Shown piece by piece: positions 56,535 to 64,000 of a stretch of DNA of 64,000 nt; position 1 is the stretch's first letter, and each line of letters opens with the position of its first letter. Position numbers and translations under genes: made by a program. Source of the stretch: Staphylococcus sp. KG4-3 (GTDB lineage Bacteria > Bacillota > Bacilli > Staphylococcales > Staphylococcaceae); the NCBI RefSeq assembly GCF_033597815.2, contig NZ_CP166245.1:1798001-1862000 (forward strand). Direction: 5' to 3'. The notes beneath the pieces were generated by a model. That model saw only the letters and a list, made by a program, of their open reading frames with translations, ran no database searches and was not told the origin of the DNA.

Positions 56535-56720
56535 TTAATCATTAAGATCAGAACGTACTTCAGTATCATGTGATTTATCTAATTTATCTTCATCATTTTC
56601 TTCTGAAATTTGTTCCATCTCTTTGCCTAATTCAACAACATCATCGTAATCGTCGACCATTTCATTCTCGGGTACTAAAGATTCGTTTGGTTGTTCATCT
56701 GAATTCTTATTTTTTGTCAT
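56535..56720 (-). CDS. Small acidic hypothetical protein
   Basis: The 61-residue product is very acidic (runs such as NEMVDDYDDVVELGKEM and EENDEDKLD), without hydrophobic segment, probably disordered. GAGGTGATTCAA before ATG 56720 supports translation. It follows the NagB-like gene by 20 bases and may share its transcript. Function unknown; a conserved small staphylococcal protein is found at this place. Confidence 0.72.
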   Translation of the reverse strand: MTKNKNSDEQPNESLVPENEMVDDYDDVVELGKEMEQISEENDEDKLDKSHDTEVRSDLND

Positions 56721-56740
56721 TTGAATCACCTCACATTTGT

Positions 56741-57340
56741 TTATGCAAAACGTGCTGTGAAATAATGTCTAACATCTTCTGGTAAACCTTCTGCAGCCGC
56801 TTCATCTAAAATTACATTAACCATACGGTGAGCTTTTAAATCTGACGGTTCAAAACTTGTTTTACCATTTTCTTCATAAAGTTTATGAACTACTTCTTTT
56901 TTCTCACTACCAGTAATGATTAAAATTACTTCACGTGCAGAGAAAAGACCTTGATTGATACTTACGTCCAAATTACCTTTTGTATCAATAGAAAGTACTT
57001 GTGTCACTAATTTGCCTTTGTTTTCTTTAGTTTTAATCTTATCTTTAATAAATGACTCAGTATCTTCACTAAATGATACATTATATATTTGACCTTCTGG
57101 TACTCCTAACGCTTCAAAATAAGATTTCTTATCATCATAATCTAATATATTTATTTGACTGAAATCTACTGCGTTTTTATCTACATTTTTCTTTAATTCA
57201 TCCAATACAGGAGCATTGTCACTAGCAAGATGTACACCTGCGATAGTTGTTGGATTATTGTTAAATTGTTTTCTTAAAATATCTGCAGCATATTCAGCTA
57301 CAACTTTTTCGTTTTCTAAAACTTTAAAGTTCATTGCCAT
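56741..57340 (-). CDS. NagB/RpiA-like fold sugar-phosphate isomerase-related protein
   Basis: The 199-residue protein has the glucosamine-6-phosphate isomerase-like layout (NFKVLENEKVVAEYAADILR, TTIAGVHLASDN, INILDYDDKKSYFEALG, and the GLFSAREVILIITGSEKKEV segment near 138-157). It is shorter than NagB (about 240) and the usual active-site acidic and His residues are not obvious, so true isomerase activity is doubtful. The ATG follows GGAGTG. Stand-alone or with the small acidic ORF. Confidence 0.78.
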   Translation of the reverse strand: MAMNFKVLENEKVVAEYAADILRKQFNNNPTTIAGVHLASDNAPVLDELKKNVDKNAVDFSQINILDYDDKKSYFEALGVPEGQIYNVSFSEDTESFIKDKIKTKENKGKLVTQVLSIDTKGNLDVSINQGLFSAREVILIITGSEKKEVVHKLYEENGKTSFEPSDLKAHRMVNVILDEAAAEGLPEDVRHYFTARFA

Positions 57341-57522
57341 AGTAATTACACTCCTCTTTTTCTATTAAGACGGTTCTAGCATTATTTTTATTAATACCCT
57401 ACATAATGTTTCTGTAAACCAGTACTTTATTAAACTAAGTGACGATTCGTCCAAATAGCCATTAGAAGACTTATTATCATTATACAAAGCTTTTAGTATA
57501 TTTTCATTCATTTAGGTAAGTA

Positions 57523-57993
57523 TTAATGCAACTCTGGAAATTTCTGTTGTCTCAAGGCTTCATAAATTAGTAAAGAAGCAGTGTTTGAAAGGTTCAGAGA
57601 TCTAATATTATCATTCATAGGTATACGAAGTGCAGTATCTGCATATTTCTCTTTTACCCAGTCAGGTAAGCCTGTTGTTTCTCGACCAAATATGAAAAAG
57701 TGGTCATGCTCTGTATTTGTAAAATCAAAGTCTGAATATGTTTTTTCTCCAAATTTTGTTAACAAATAATATGTTCCTTCAGTGGCTTCAAAAAATTCTT
57801 CTATACTTTCATGATACATGATGTTTACAGTTTCCCAATAATCTAGTCCTGCACGTTTTAACATTTTATCATCTGTACTAAATCCTAATGGTTTAATTAA
57901 ATGTAAATTGGTATATGTTCCTGCACAAGTTCTTGCAATACTACCAGTGTTGCCTGGTATTTGCGGTTGAAATAATACGATATGGTTTGTCAT
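57523..57993 (-). CDS. trmL: tRNA (cytidine/uridine-34-2'-O)-methyltransferase TrmL
   Basis: TrmL (156 residues) is a SPOUT methyltransferase acting on the wobble base of tRNA-Leu. NHIVLFQPQIPGNTGSIART (about residues 3-22), FIFGRETTGLP (about 91-101) and IPMNDNIRSLNLSNTASLL (about 120-138) are the three family motifs. It starts two bases after the queG stop and is co-transcribed with it; both modify the tRNA wobble position. Confidence 0.95.
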   Translation of the reverse strand: MTNHIVLFQPQIPGNTGSIARTCAGTYTNLHLIKPLGFSTDDKMLKRAGLDYWETVNIMYHESIEEFFEATEGTYYLLTKFGEKTYSDFDFTNTEHDHFFIFGRETTGLPDWVKEKYADTALRIPMNDNIRSLNLSNTASLLIYEALRQQKFPELH

Positions 57994-57994
57994 G

Positions 57995-59125
57995 CTATTG
58001 TTCTCTCCTCATTTCTAATCCTTTTAACATTTCTTGTTGAACTTCTTCTAGTTCATTTTGGTATTGTTGTTCAATAAAACTTCTAGCATCTTCGCCCTGT
58101 ATTTGTCCAATTGCCCAATACGCAGTACCTCTAATCATTGGACGAGGATCATTTAATGCTACATCTTGTAAGTCAGGAATAGCACTCTCTTCTTTAAAAT
58201 GTGCTAACGCTACTATCGCATTACGCTGGATTGGCTTTTTGCCTCTCCAAGCACCTGCTAAATGACCATACGTATTTTTAAATTCTTTATTACTCATTTT
58301 TAGTAATGGTACTAATCTTGGTTTTAAAATTTCAGGTTCTAAGACAATATCTTCATGCTGGGTGTTAATACCTTTATTTCTTGGACACACTTGCTGACAA
58401 GTATCACATCCGTATAGCCTATTACCTATTTTATAACGATATTCATCTGCTAAATATCCTTTTGTTTGAGTTAAAAAGCTAATACATTTTTGACTATTTA
58501 ACTGACCATCTCCAACTAGTGCACCAGTCGGACAACGGTCAACACAAATGGTACAATCTCCACAACTATCCAGTAATGGGTCATCTGGTGGAAAAGGCAC
58601 ACTTACAAGCATTTCTCCTAAATATGTCCAAGTTCCTAGCTCAGGGTTGATTACAAAGCCATTTCTACCAACATAGCCTAAACCAGCACGCTCTGCCACA
58701 GCTCTATCTGACAACGCTCCTGTATCTACCATTGACTGGATTTCAACACCATCTACTCTATCTCTCAAGTAGTCGGCTAGTTTATCCAAGCGTTTTCTCA
58801 TAATAGAGTGATAATCTTGCCCCCATGAAGCACGAGCAAACATACCTCTTCTATCTCCTCTAGTACTTTTAGGTGCGCCCTTTAATTTATTAGGATAACC
58901 TACCGCAATCGCTATAATGGAACGTGCAGTTGGTAATGTTAATTTCGGTTCAGTCCTCAACGCTATATCTGATTCTTCAAAACCTGATGCATAACCTTTA
59001 GCATGATAGTCAACTAATTTTTGTTTCATTTCATCAAATGGATCAGCAGTGGTAAAACCGATACTATCAATACCTATCGTATGTGCATAGTCAATTACAT
59101 CTTGTTTTAATTGATTTAAATCCAT
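57995..59125 (-). CDS. queG: Epoxyqueuosine reductase QueG
   Basis: QueG (376 residues) reduces epoxyqueuosine to queuosine in tRNA, using cobalamin and two 4Fe-4S clusters. The cluster cysteines are in CGDCTICVDRCPTGA (about residues 188-202) and CDTCQQVCPRN (about 241-251); a catalytic Asp lies in SMVDTGALSDR. The C-terminus (about 300-370) has HEAT-like repeats. Complete length. Upstream of trmL in one unit. Confidence 0.95.
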   Translation of the reverse strand: MDLNQLKQDVIDYAHTIGIDSIGFTTADPFDEMKQKLVDYHAKGYASGFEESDIALRTEPKLTLPTARSIIAIAVGYPNKLKGAPKSTRGDRRGMFARASWGQDYHSIMRKRLDKLADYLRDRVDGVEIQSMVDTGALSDRAVAERAGLGYVGRNGFVINPELGTWTYLGEMLVSVPFPPDDPLLDSCGDCTICVDRCPTGALVGDGQLNSQKCISFLTQTKGYLADEYRYKIGNRLYGCDTCQQVCPRNKGINTQHEDIVLEPEILKPRLVPLLKMSNKEFKNTYGHLAGAWRGKKPIQRNAIVALAHFKEESAIPDLQDVALNDPRPMIRGTAYWAIGQIQGEDARSFIEQQYQNELEEVQQEMLKGLEMRREQ

Positions 59126-59221
59126 TTATTCTTACACCCCACATTAAAAACATACATCCTACAGTTTAACACATTATTTCGTGTTAAGAGTATGCGCAAA
59201 TTCAATTTCTATTATCAAAAA

Positions 59222-59279
59222 TAAAAACCAAGCAAATAAGTAATTGTATTATCATAATTACTTAATCTACCTGGCTTTA
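59222..59279 (-). terminator. Terminator of the glnP-glnQ-type unit
   Basis: Minus strand AAGCCAGGTAG...TAAGTAATTA pairs with TAATTACTTA...GCTTGGTTTTTA, a long stem with internal bulge ending in T residues. Confidence 0.75.
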
Positions 59280-59287
59280 ACAAAAAT

Positions 59288-60010
59288 TTATAATACTCTA
59301 CTTAAGAAGTTTTTAGTTCTTTCATGTTGTTGCTGCTCAAATATTTCTTCCGGAGTACCTGATTCAACGATAACACCATCTGCCATAAATACTACTTTAT
59401 CACTCACATCTCTAGCAAAATTCATTTCATGAGTTACAACAACCATTGTCATACCTTCTTTTGCAAGATCTTTCATAACTTTCAAAACATCACCAACCAC
59501 TTCTGGGTCTAATGCTGAAGTAGGTTCGTCAAAAAGTAAAACTTCTGGATTCATGGCTAATGCTCTAGCAATAGCAACTCTCTGCTTTTGTCCACCTGAC
59601 AATTGTGAAGGATATGCATCAGCTTTATCACTTAATCCTACTTTATCTAGTAATTCCTGAGCTTGTCCCTTTAAATTACTTTGCTTGTCTTTTTTTAATA
59701 AACTTGGGGCTAAAATGATATTATCTATTACTTTTTTATGTGGGAATAGGTTGAAGTTTTGAAATACCATCCCCATTTGTTGACGTAATTTTTCTAACTC
59801 TGTATTTTTACTTGTTAAGCTATGATCTTTAAATATAACCTCACCACTTGTAGGTGTTTCTAATAAATTCATACAACGCAGCAATGTACTTTTCCCACTA
59901 CCTGAAGGTCCAATGATAGCTACAACTTCTCCCTGATTCACTGACATATCAATACCTTTTAAAACTTCATTTTTACCAAAAGTTTTATATAAATTTTTAA
60001 TATTAATCAC
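59288..60010 (-). CDS. glnQ: Amino-acid ABC transporter ATP-binding protein
   Basis: The 240-residue ATPase has Walker [14 protein letters not shown] (about residues 33-45), Q-loop FQNFNLFPH, signature [16 protein letters not shown] (about 133-148), Walker [14 protein letters not shown] (about 153-165) and H-loop VVTHEM. The polar amino-acid import group fits. It overlaps the upstream permease gene by 8 bases. Glutamine is the assumed substrate from family naming. Confidence 0.93.
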   Translation of the reverse strand: MINIKNLYKTFGKNEVLKGIDMSVNQGEVVAIIGPSGSGKSTLLRCMNLLETPTSGEVIFKDHSLTSKNTELEKLRQQMGMVFQNFNLFPHKKVIDNIILAPSLLKKDKQSNLKGQAQELLDKVGLSDKADAYPSQLSGGQKQRVAIARALAMNPEVLLFDEPTSALDPEVVGDVLKVMKDLAKEGMTMVVVTHEMNFARDVSDKVVFMADGVIVESGTPEEIFEQQQHERTKNFLSRVL

Positions 60011-61469
60011 TAACTTTCATTCTCCCTTCAAAGAAATACATCACTCTAGATAGTGTGAATGTAAGTATAAAGTATAAGACTGCTGCCACTAATAATGGTG
60101 TGAATGGATCAAATGAAGCACCTTGTACTACTTGAGCGTTAAACATGATTTCACTTACACCTATTACAGAAACAATTGATGATTCTTTAATTACAGTTAC
60201 AAATTCATTACCTAACGCTGGTAATATCTTTTTAATCGCTTGAGGTAATATAACTGTTTTCATAGTTTGACCGTAAGTAAGCCCTAAACTACGTGCAGCT
60301 TCCGTTTGTCCTTTATCTACCGCGTTAATTCCTGCTCTTATTATTTCGGCAATATAAGCAGAACAGTTAATTACAAGCGCAATCATACCGCAAATTAAAG
60401 CTGAAATATCTAAACCAAGCATCGCTGTGGTACCAAAATAAACTAAAAATACTTGTACTAACAATGGCGTACCTCTTAAAAATTCAATATAAGCTGAAGC
60501 TATCCATCTAAGTACTTTTATCTTACTAAGTTTTATTAATGCTATAATAGCTCCAAAAACAGTCCCTAATAACACTCCCACAATTGAAATTAAAATAGTG
60601 TTTTGAATACCTTTTAAGAAAAAGTTACCATACTTGCTAAAGAAGTTACCATCATCTTTCTTCATTGCTTCTGCAGCTGAATCCTTATAATCTGCAATTA
60701 AGTTTTTATCTTTAACTTCTTTAATACTAGAATTTAATTTTTCCATTAATTTAGGGGCGTTTTTTGGTGCAGCAATTGCAGTACTTTTAGTTCCTTCATT
60801 AAATTTCACTCCATCAGCAAAAGTTAAATCTTTATTTTGTTTTAAATACGCTTCTGCCACTGGGCCTTCAATGACCATGCCGCTAACTTTTCCACTTTTT
60901 AATGACATGATGACTTCTGGAACTCTAGTCAGTGATTGAATTTGAGCATTTTCAATATCTGATTGAGCGATTTTTTCCTGTTGCGTTTGCTTTTGAACCC
61001 CTATTTTTTTATTAGTAAAATCATCAATAGTTTTTAAGTTATCAGCATCGGATTTTTTTATAATCATTTTTTGTTGAACCGTCATATAAGGATCAGAAAA
61101 GTCTACTTCCTTTTTACGTTCTGGTGTAGGTGTCATACCAGAAATAATTAAATCTACTTTCCCAGTTTTAATAGCTCCCAGTAAACTATCAAATTGCATA
61201 TTTACAATTTTTAATTTTAAATCATTGTCCTTTGCTACTTTTTTAGCTAATTCAATATCTATTCCCGCGTATTCAGTTTTGCCATTAACATTATGTTCGA
61301 ATTCATAAGGTGCATAATCCGCGGACAAACCGACTCTTAACTCACCACGCTCTTTTATTTTTTCCCATTGATCATCTTGCGCTTGTGCATGAGCTGTAGG
61401 GTTTATATAACTTATTATGGCACTAAAAATAATTATAAATACCATAAAGCTTTTTAATATGTATTTCAT
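60003..61469 (-). CDS. glnP: Amino-acid ABC transporter: fused binding protein and permease
   Basis: The 488-residue protein is a fusion. Signal-like helix at residues 6-27; a substrate-binding domain at about 35-265 ([51 protein letters not shown]); then a permease domain at about 280-485 with the [21 protein letters not shown] coupling helix split over about 396-416. Such fusions are normal for the Firmicutes GlnP type. The substrate is probably glutamine, glutamate or a related polar amino acid. Confidence 0.93.
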   Translation of the reverse strand: MKYILKSFMVFIIIFSAIISYINPTAHAQAQDDQWEKIKERGELRVGLSADYAPYEFEHNVNGKTEYAGIDIELAKKVAKDNDLKLKIVNMQFDSLLGAIKTGKVDLIISGMTPTPERKKEVDFSDPYMTVQQKMIIKKSDADNLKTIDDFTNKKIGVQKQTQQEKIAQSDIENAQIQSLTRVPEVIMSLKSGKVSGMVIEGPVAEAYLKQNKDLTFADGVKFNEGTKSTAIAAPKNAPKLMEKLNSSIKEVKDKNLIADYKDSAAEAMKKDDGNFFSKYGNFFLKGIQNTILISIVGVLLGTVFGAIIALIKLSKIKVLRWIASAYIEFLRGTPLLVQVFLVYFGTTAMLGLDISALICGMIALVINCSAYIAEIIRAGINAVDKGQTEAARSLGLTYGQTMKTVILPQAIKKILPALGNEFVTVIKESSIVSVIGVSEIMFNAQVVQGASFDPFTPLLVAAVLYFILTFTLSRVMYFFEGRMKVSD

Positions 61470-61600
61470 TTTCGTATCCCCTCTCTATAATATCAATTAT
61501 TATACACAATAACGTAATATTATTCAATAGAAAATTTAAAAATTATTGTTATATCGCACTTCCTTTAATTAAAATAAATTATTATGCAAAAAATATGTAT

Positions 61601-61649
61601 AAAAAAAGCGGTTAGAAATCAAAATTTTAGTAATGATTTCCTAAACCGC
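61601..61649 (-). terminator. Terminator of the PfoR-like gene
   Basis: Minus strand GCGGTTTAGGAAATCA pairs with TGATTTCTAACCGC (one bulge), followed by seven T residues. Confidence 0.87.
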
Positions 61650-61761
61650 CCTATTAAGCACCTCAAAGAGTGATATAACATATACTTTCCTTTATTTTGG
61701 TATAGGTATAAGTATATGCAAAATTTAAATTATTTGTTTTAGTTTATAGCGTTTGATACGC

Positions 61762-62829
61762 CTATTGTCTCGGGATTTCGAATCTGTAAATTTCATCAGA
61801 ATATTTACCAATGAATTTTTTACATAATTCATGTACAAAAAACGCTGATACAAAAGGTATGATAAAGTAACCAAAAACAAGTAGAATAATGTTGGTCGTC
61901 GGATCTCCATCCATACGATTAAATGCGTTTATTGGTCCTACAAGGCCTGTATATCCAAATCCAGCAGACATTGGTGTGCCATGTATACCTATGAAATAAG
62001 CAATCAAGCCACCAATTATACCGTTTATAGTTAATGGAACTGCAATAATTAAATGTTTAAAATAAACCGGTATCATCATTTTTGCAGCACCGATTATTAG
62101 AACTAAATTCACGCCAGCGCTATTAACTCTAATTGAACCAAATAAAAATGTTACACACGCAGCAACTATCCCCATATTTGCAGCACCACTTCCTAATCCT
62201 GATAAACCTATGGCAGTTGCAATAGCTACAACAGATATTGGCGTTACCATTAATAATGAATAAGTAATACAAATTAATATCGACATTAACATTGGATTAA
62301 GTTCTGTAAACGAACTAACAACATGCCCTAAACCTTTAGTAACATTTGATACGTAACTTAGCGTATATAATCCAATAACGCCACTTATTACAGGTATTAA
62401 CACTGGTAAAATAATCATTTCTAATGAACCTAGTTTATCGCGTAATAATAAATATAAAAAACATGCAACAATAACGACGAGAATAGTGTTTATAATATCA
62501 CCGATACCATTTAACACAAATCCTCCAGCTGTAATTTTCACGGCACCACTACCTAACATAGCAGAGACACCAACCATTGCAGCACCTGCACCATTAAACT
62601 TAAATTGATGTGCTGCCAAAACGCCAATGATAAATGCCATAAATGACTGAATTAATACTACAAGTTGATATATTGATTCTAGTAATTGATTACCATCTTT
62701 AAAAAACTTTAATAACTCTCCTAATAATGCATTAGGTAATAAAGCAATTACTACTCCTGCACCAACAGCTTGTAAAATATTACTAAAAAATTGTTTTCCA
62801 TTTGATTCTGAACTTTTATACTTAACCAT
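61762..62829 (-). CDS. PTS EIIC-type/PfoR-like membrane protein
   Basis: The about 355-residue protein has about ten membrane helices rich in Gly, Ala and Ile and matches the EIIC_2/PfoR-like family (GHVVSSFTELNPMLMSILI, TPISVVAIATAIGLSGLGSGAA, GIHGTPMSAGFGYTGLVGP). PTS EIIA/EIIB domains are lacking both here and nearby, so sugar transport is uncertain; Clostridium PfoR was described as a regulator. ATG 62829 or TTG 62832 may be used, both behind GGAGG. Confidence 0.82.
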   Translation of the reverse strand: MVKYKSSESNGKQFFSNILQAVGAGVVIALLPNALLGELLKFFKDGNQLLESIYQLVVLIQSFMAFIIGVLAAHQFKFNGAGAAMVGVSAMLGSGAVKITAGGFVLNGIGDIINTILVVIVACFLYLLLRDKLGSLEMIILPVLIPVISGVIGLYTLSYVSNVTKGLGHVVSSFTELNPMLMSILICITYSLLMVTPISVVAIATAIGLSGLGSGAANMGIVAACVTFLFGSIRVNSAGVNLVLIIGAAKMMIPVYFKHLIIAVPLTINGIIGGLIAYFIGIHGTPMSAGFGYTGLVGPINAFNRMDGDPTTNIILLVFGYFIIPFVSAFFVHELCKKFIGKYSDEIYRFEIPRQ

Positions 62830-63040
62830 CAAATTATGTCCTCCAAATATAACATTAGACTAATAATATTACACATTGTATTAAACTACAATATTAACTT
62901 AAGCATAGTAATAATTAATTTTAAAGGTTCTATAAGTATAGAGATTTATAAAAAAACTTCTATATTAATAAAAGAAATGACATATGACTAAATTTAAAAT
63001 ACAATATTTAAATTTACTTCTATTTAAACTTAAAGAAAGT

Positions 63041-63072
63041 AAAAAAAAGAAACATCATTAAATGATGTTTCT
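63041..63072 (-). terminator. Terminator of tRNA-Leu
   Basis: Minus strand AGAAACATCATTTAATGATGTTTCT is a perfect stem followed by eight T residues, 22 bases after the tRNA 3' end. Confidence 0.9.
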
Positions 63073-63094
63073 AAAGTGTTAGTTATTTTATTAG

Positions 63095-63177
63095 TACCGG
63101 CGGTCGGGATCGAACCGACACTCCAAAAAGGAACGGGATTTTGAGTCCCGCGCGTCTGCCAATTCCGCCACGCCGGC
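63095..63177 (-). tRNA. tRNA-Leu(CAA)
   Basis: Acceptor GCCGGCG/CGCCGGT, discriminator A, anticodon CAA in CTCAAAA, with the long variable arm of leucine tRNA. CCA not encoded. Confidence 0.94.
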
Positions 63178-63436
63178 TCAATAGCTCATACGAGACTATT
63201 TATTAATCATCATTTATATCTGTAAATATTATACAACTTCTAAATGGCATAAATACATTATATTACTAACTACATTTGTCGTCAATAGATTTATTAAATA
63301 AACCTGTAATTGCTAGGTTTAAGTACAATAATTTAAAATGTAAATTGTAAATTTTGTCACTATTCAACTTCAAAGCTTTAAGCATAATAACTTAGATAAA
63401 TGTTAAAAATTAAGTAAAAGTTAAAATCTATAAAAC
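63178..63436. other. Intergenic region upstream of tRNA-Leu
   Basis: AT-rich stretch that should contain the tRNA-Leu promoter on the minus strand; no gene is visible. Confidence 0.4.
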
Positions 63437-63439
63437 ATG

Positions 63440-63470
63440 AATTTCCTCTATATAATTATATAGAGGAATT
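63440..63470. terminator. Terminator-like hairpin after panD
   Basis: TTCCTCTATAT pairs perfectly with ATATAGAGGAA around AATT, 26 bases after the panD stop. The T run on the minus strand is weak. Confidence 0.6.
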
Positions 63471-63496
63471 AAAAAGATCAAAGTAAAATATTAATG

Positions 63497-63883
63497 CTAA
63501 TCAGTTATGACTTCACTCTCAACTTCATGAATCATTTGTGTAATTTGATTATATTCATTCAAAACAGCAACTTTTGGGGCATGTGTAGAAAGCTCTTCTT
63601 CCTTCAGTTGAACATAACTCATAATGATTACCACATCATCCACTTCAACTAATCTAGAGGCCGCGCCATTCAAACAAATCTTACCACTACCTCGTTCACC
63701 TTCAATCACATATGTTTCAAACCTTGCCCCATTATTATTATTTACAATAGCTACTTTTTCATTAGGTAATATATCAACTGCTTCTAATAAATCTTTATCT
63801 ATAGTAATACTACCTACATAGTTTAAATTTGATTCCGTAACTCTCGCTCTATGAATTTTTCCATTCATCATTGTTCTAATCAT
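63497..63883 (-). CDS. panD: Aspartate 1-decarboxylase
   Basis: PanD (128 residues) makes beta-alanine from aspartate for pantothenate and CoA. It is made as a proenzyme that cleaves itself to form a pyruvoyl group; the cleavage site is Gly24-Ser25 in NYVGSITID. Other family residues are [13 protein letters not shown] at the start, GARFETYVI and [12 protein letters not shown] start at ATG 63883, after TAGGAGATTG, in preference to the upstream TTG. In S. aureus panD follows panBC; here the 107 bases upstream to the window end show no coding sequence. Confidence 0.95.
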   Translation of the reverse strand: MIRTMMNGKIHRARVTESNLNYVGSITIDKDLLEAVDILPNEKVAIVNNNNGARFETYVIEGERGSGKICLNGAASRLVEVDDVVIIMSYVQLKEEELSTHAPKVAVLNEYNQITQMIHEVESEVITD

Positions 63884-64000
63884 TATATACAATCTCCTAC
63901 CACAAAATATTTATAATAATGTATGTTGTTTAAATTAATAGTACAAAATACTATTATGATTATTCATATTACCATATTATATAGAAATTGCTACAAATAT

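Overview
The window is chromosomal DNA of a Staphylococcus. Base composition is strongly AT-rich. The gene order metK/pckA ... menE/menC ... tRNA block ... hemY-hemH-hemE, traP, ecsAB, hit, prsA, yhaMNO, yheAB ... airSR, rluA-type synthase, fumC, queG, glnQP is the staphylococcal backbone as I remember it from S. aureus. Several proteins are staphylococcal in character (TRAP, AirS with its cysteine cluster, the coproporphyrin-type haem genes). The species is not S. aureus-like in its accessory content and is probably a coagulase-negative species; I cannot name it from sequence alone.

Layout. 1-10.3 kb: core genes (fluoride channel pair, aldo/keto reductase, SAM-riboswitch-controlled metK, pckA with a cre-like site, YtkD-type Nudix, yidD, menE-menC). 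10.5-20.95 kb: an accessory region in the position that holds genomic island vSa-beta in S. aureus. It carries a PepSY lipoprotein, an orthologue-like copy of the wall teichoic acid glycosyltransferase TarP starting at an ATT codon, a small partner ORF, a V8-type serine protease fused to GW-type wall-binding modules, a secreted orphan protein, a YagU-like protein, pseudogenes (GNAT acetyltransferase, a 98-codon gene with an in-frame stop), a Fur-box siderophore-binding lipoprotein, a candidate small membrane-peptide/HTH module with strong RNA hairpins, a YolD-like fragment and an integrase fragment. It ends at tRNA-Ser(GGA), whose 3' end is partly duplicated at 18493. Three clusters of 11-bp-spaced TTGRCAY repeats look like arm-type integrase sites. 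20.98-21.69 kb: eight tRNA genes, all minus (fMet, Asp, Phe, His, Gly, Asn, Glu, Ser).

22-40 kb: hydrolase-like protein, haem genes, TRAP, Ecs transporter, HIT, PrsA, the YhaMNO nuclease group, YlbF and YheB family proteins and an HTH regulator. 40.5-51.1 kb: a block that, from memory, is absent between the HTH regulator and airSR in S. aureus. It contains purU, pflBA behind two Rex-like boxes, a TarG-type permease without an ATPase gene beside it, a small ORF, a TauE-type permease, an LCP ligase with an FtsW-type SEDS protein, and a glutamate/dicarboxylate symporter. 51.2-64 kb: airSR, pseudouridine synthase, fumC, a NagB-like protein, trmL-queG, an amino-acid ABC transporter, a PfoR-like membrane protein, tRNA-Leu(CAA) and a lone panD.

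Themes linking genes: wall teichoic acid and wall assembly (TarP, GW-module protease, TarG-like, LCP plus FtsW-like), fermentative and redox control (Rex boxes at pfl, AirSR, pckA cre), and decayed mobile DNA at a tRNA-Ser integration hot spot.
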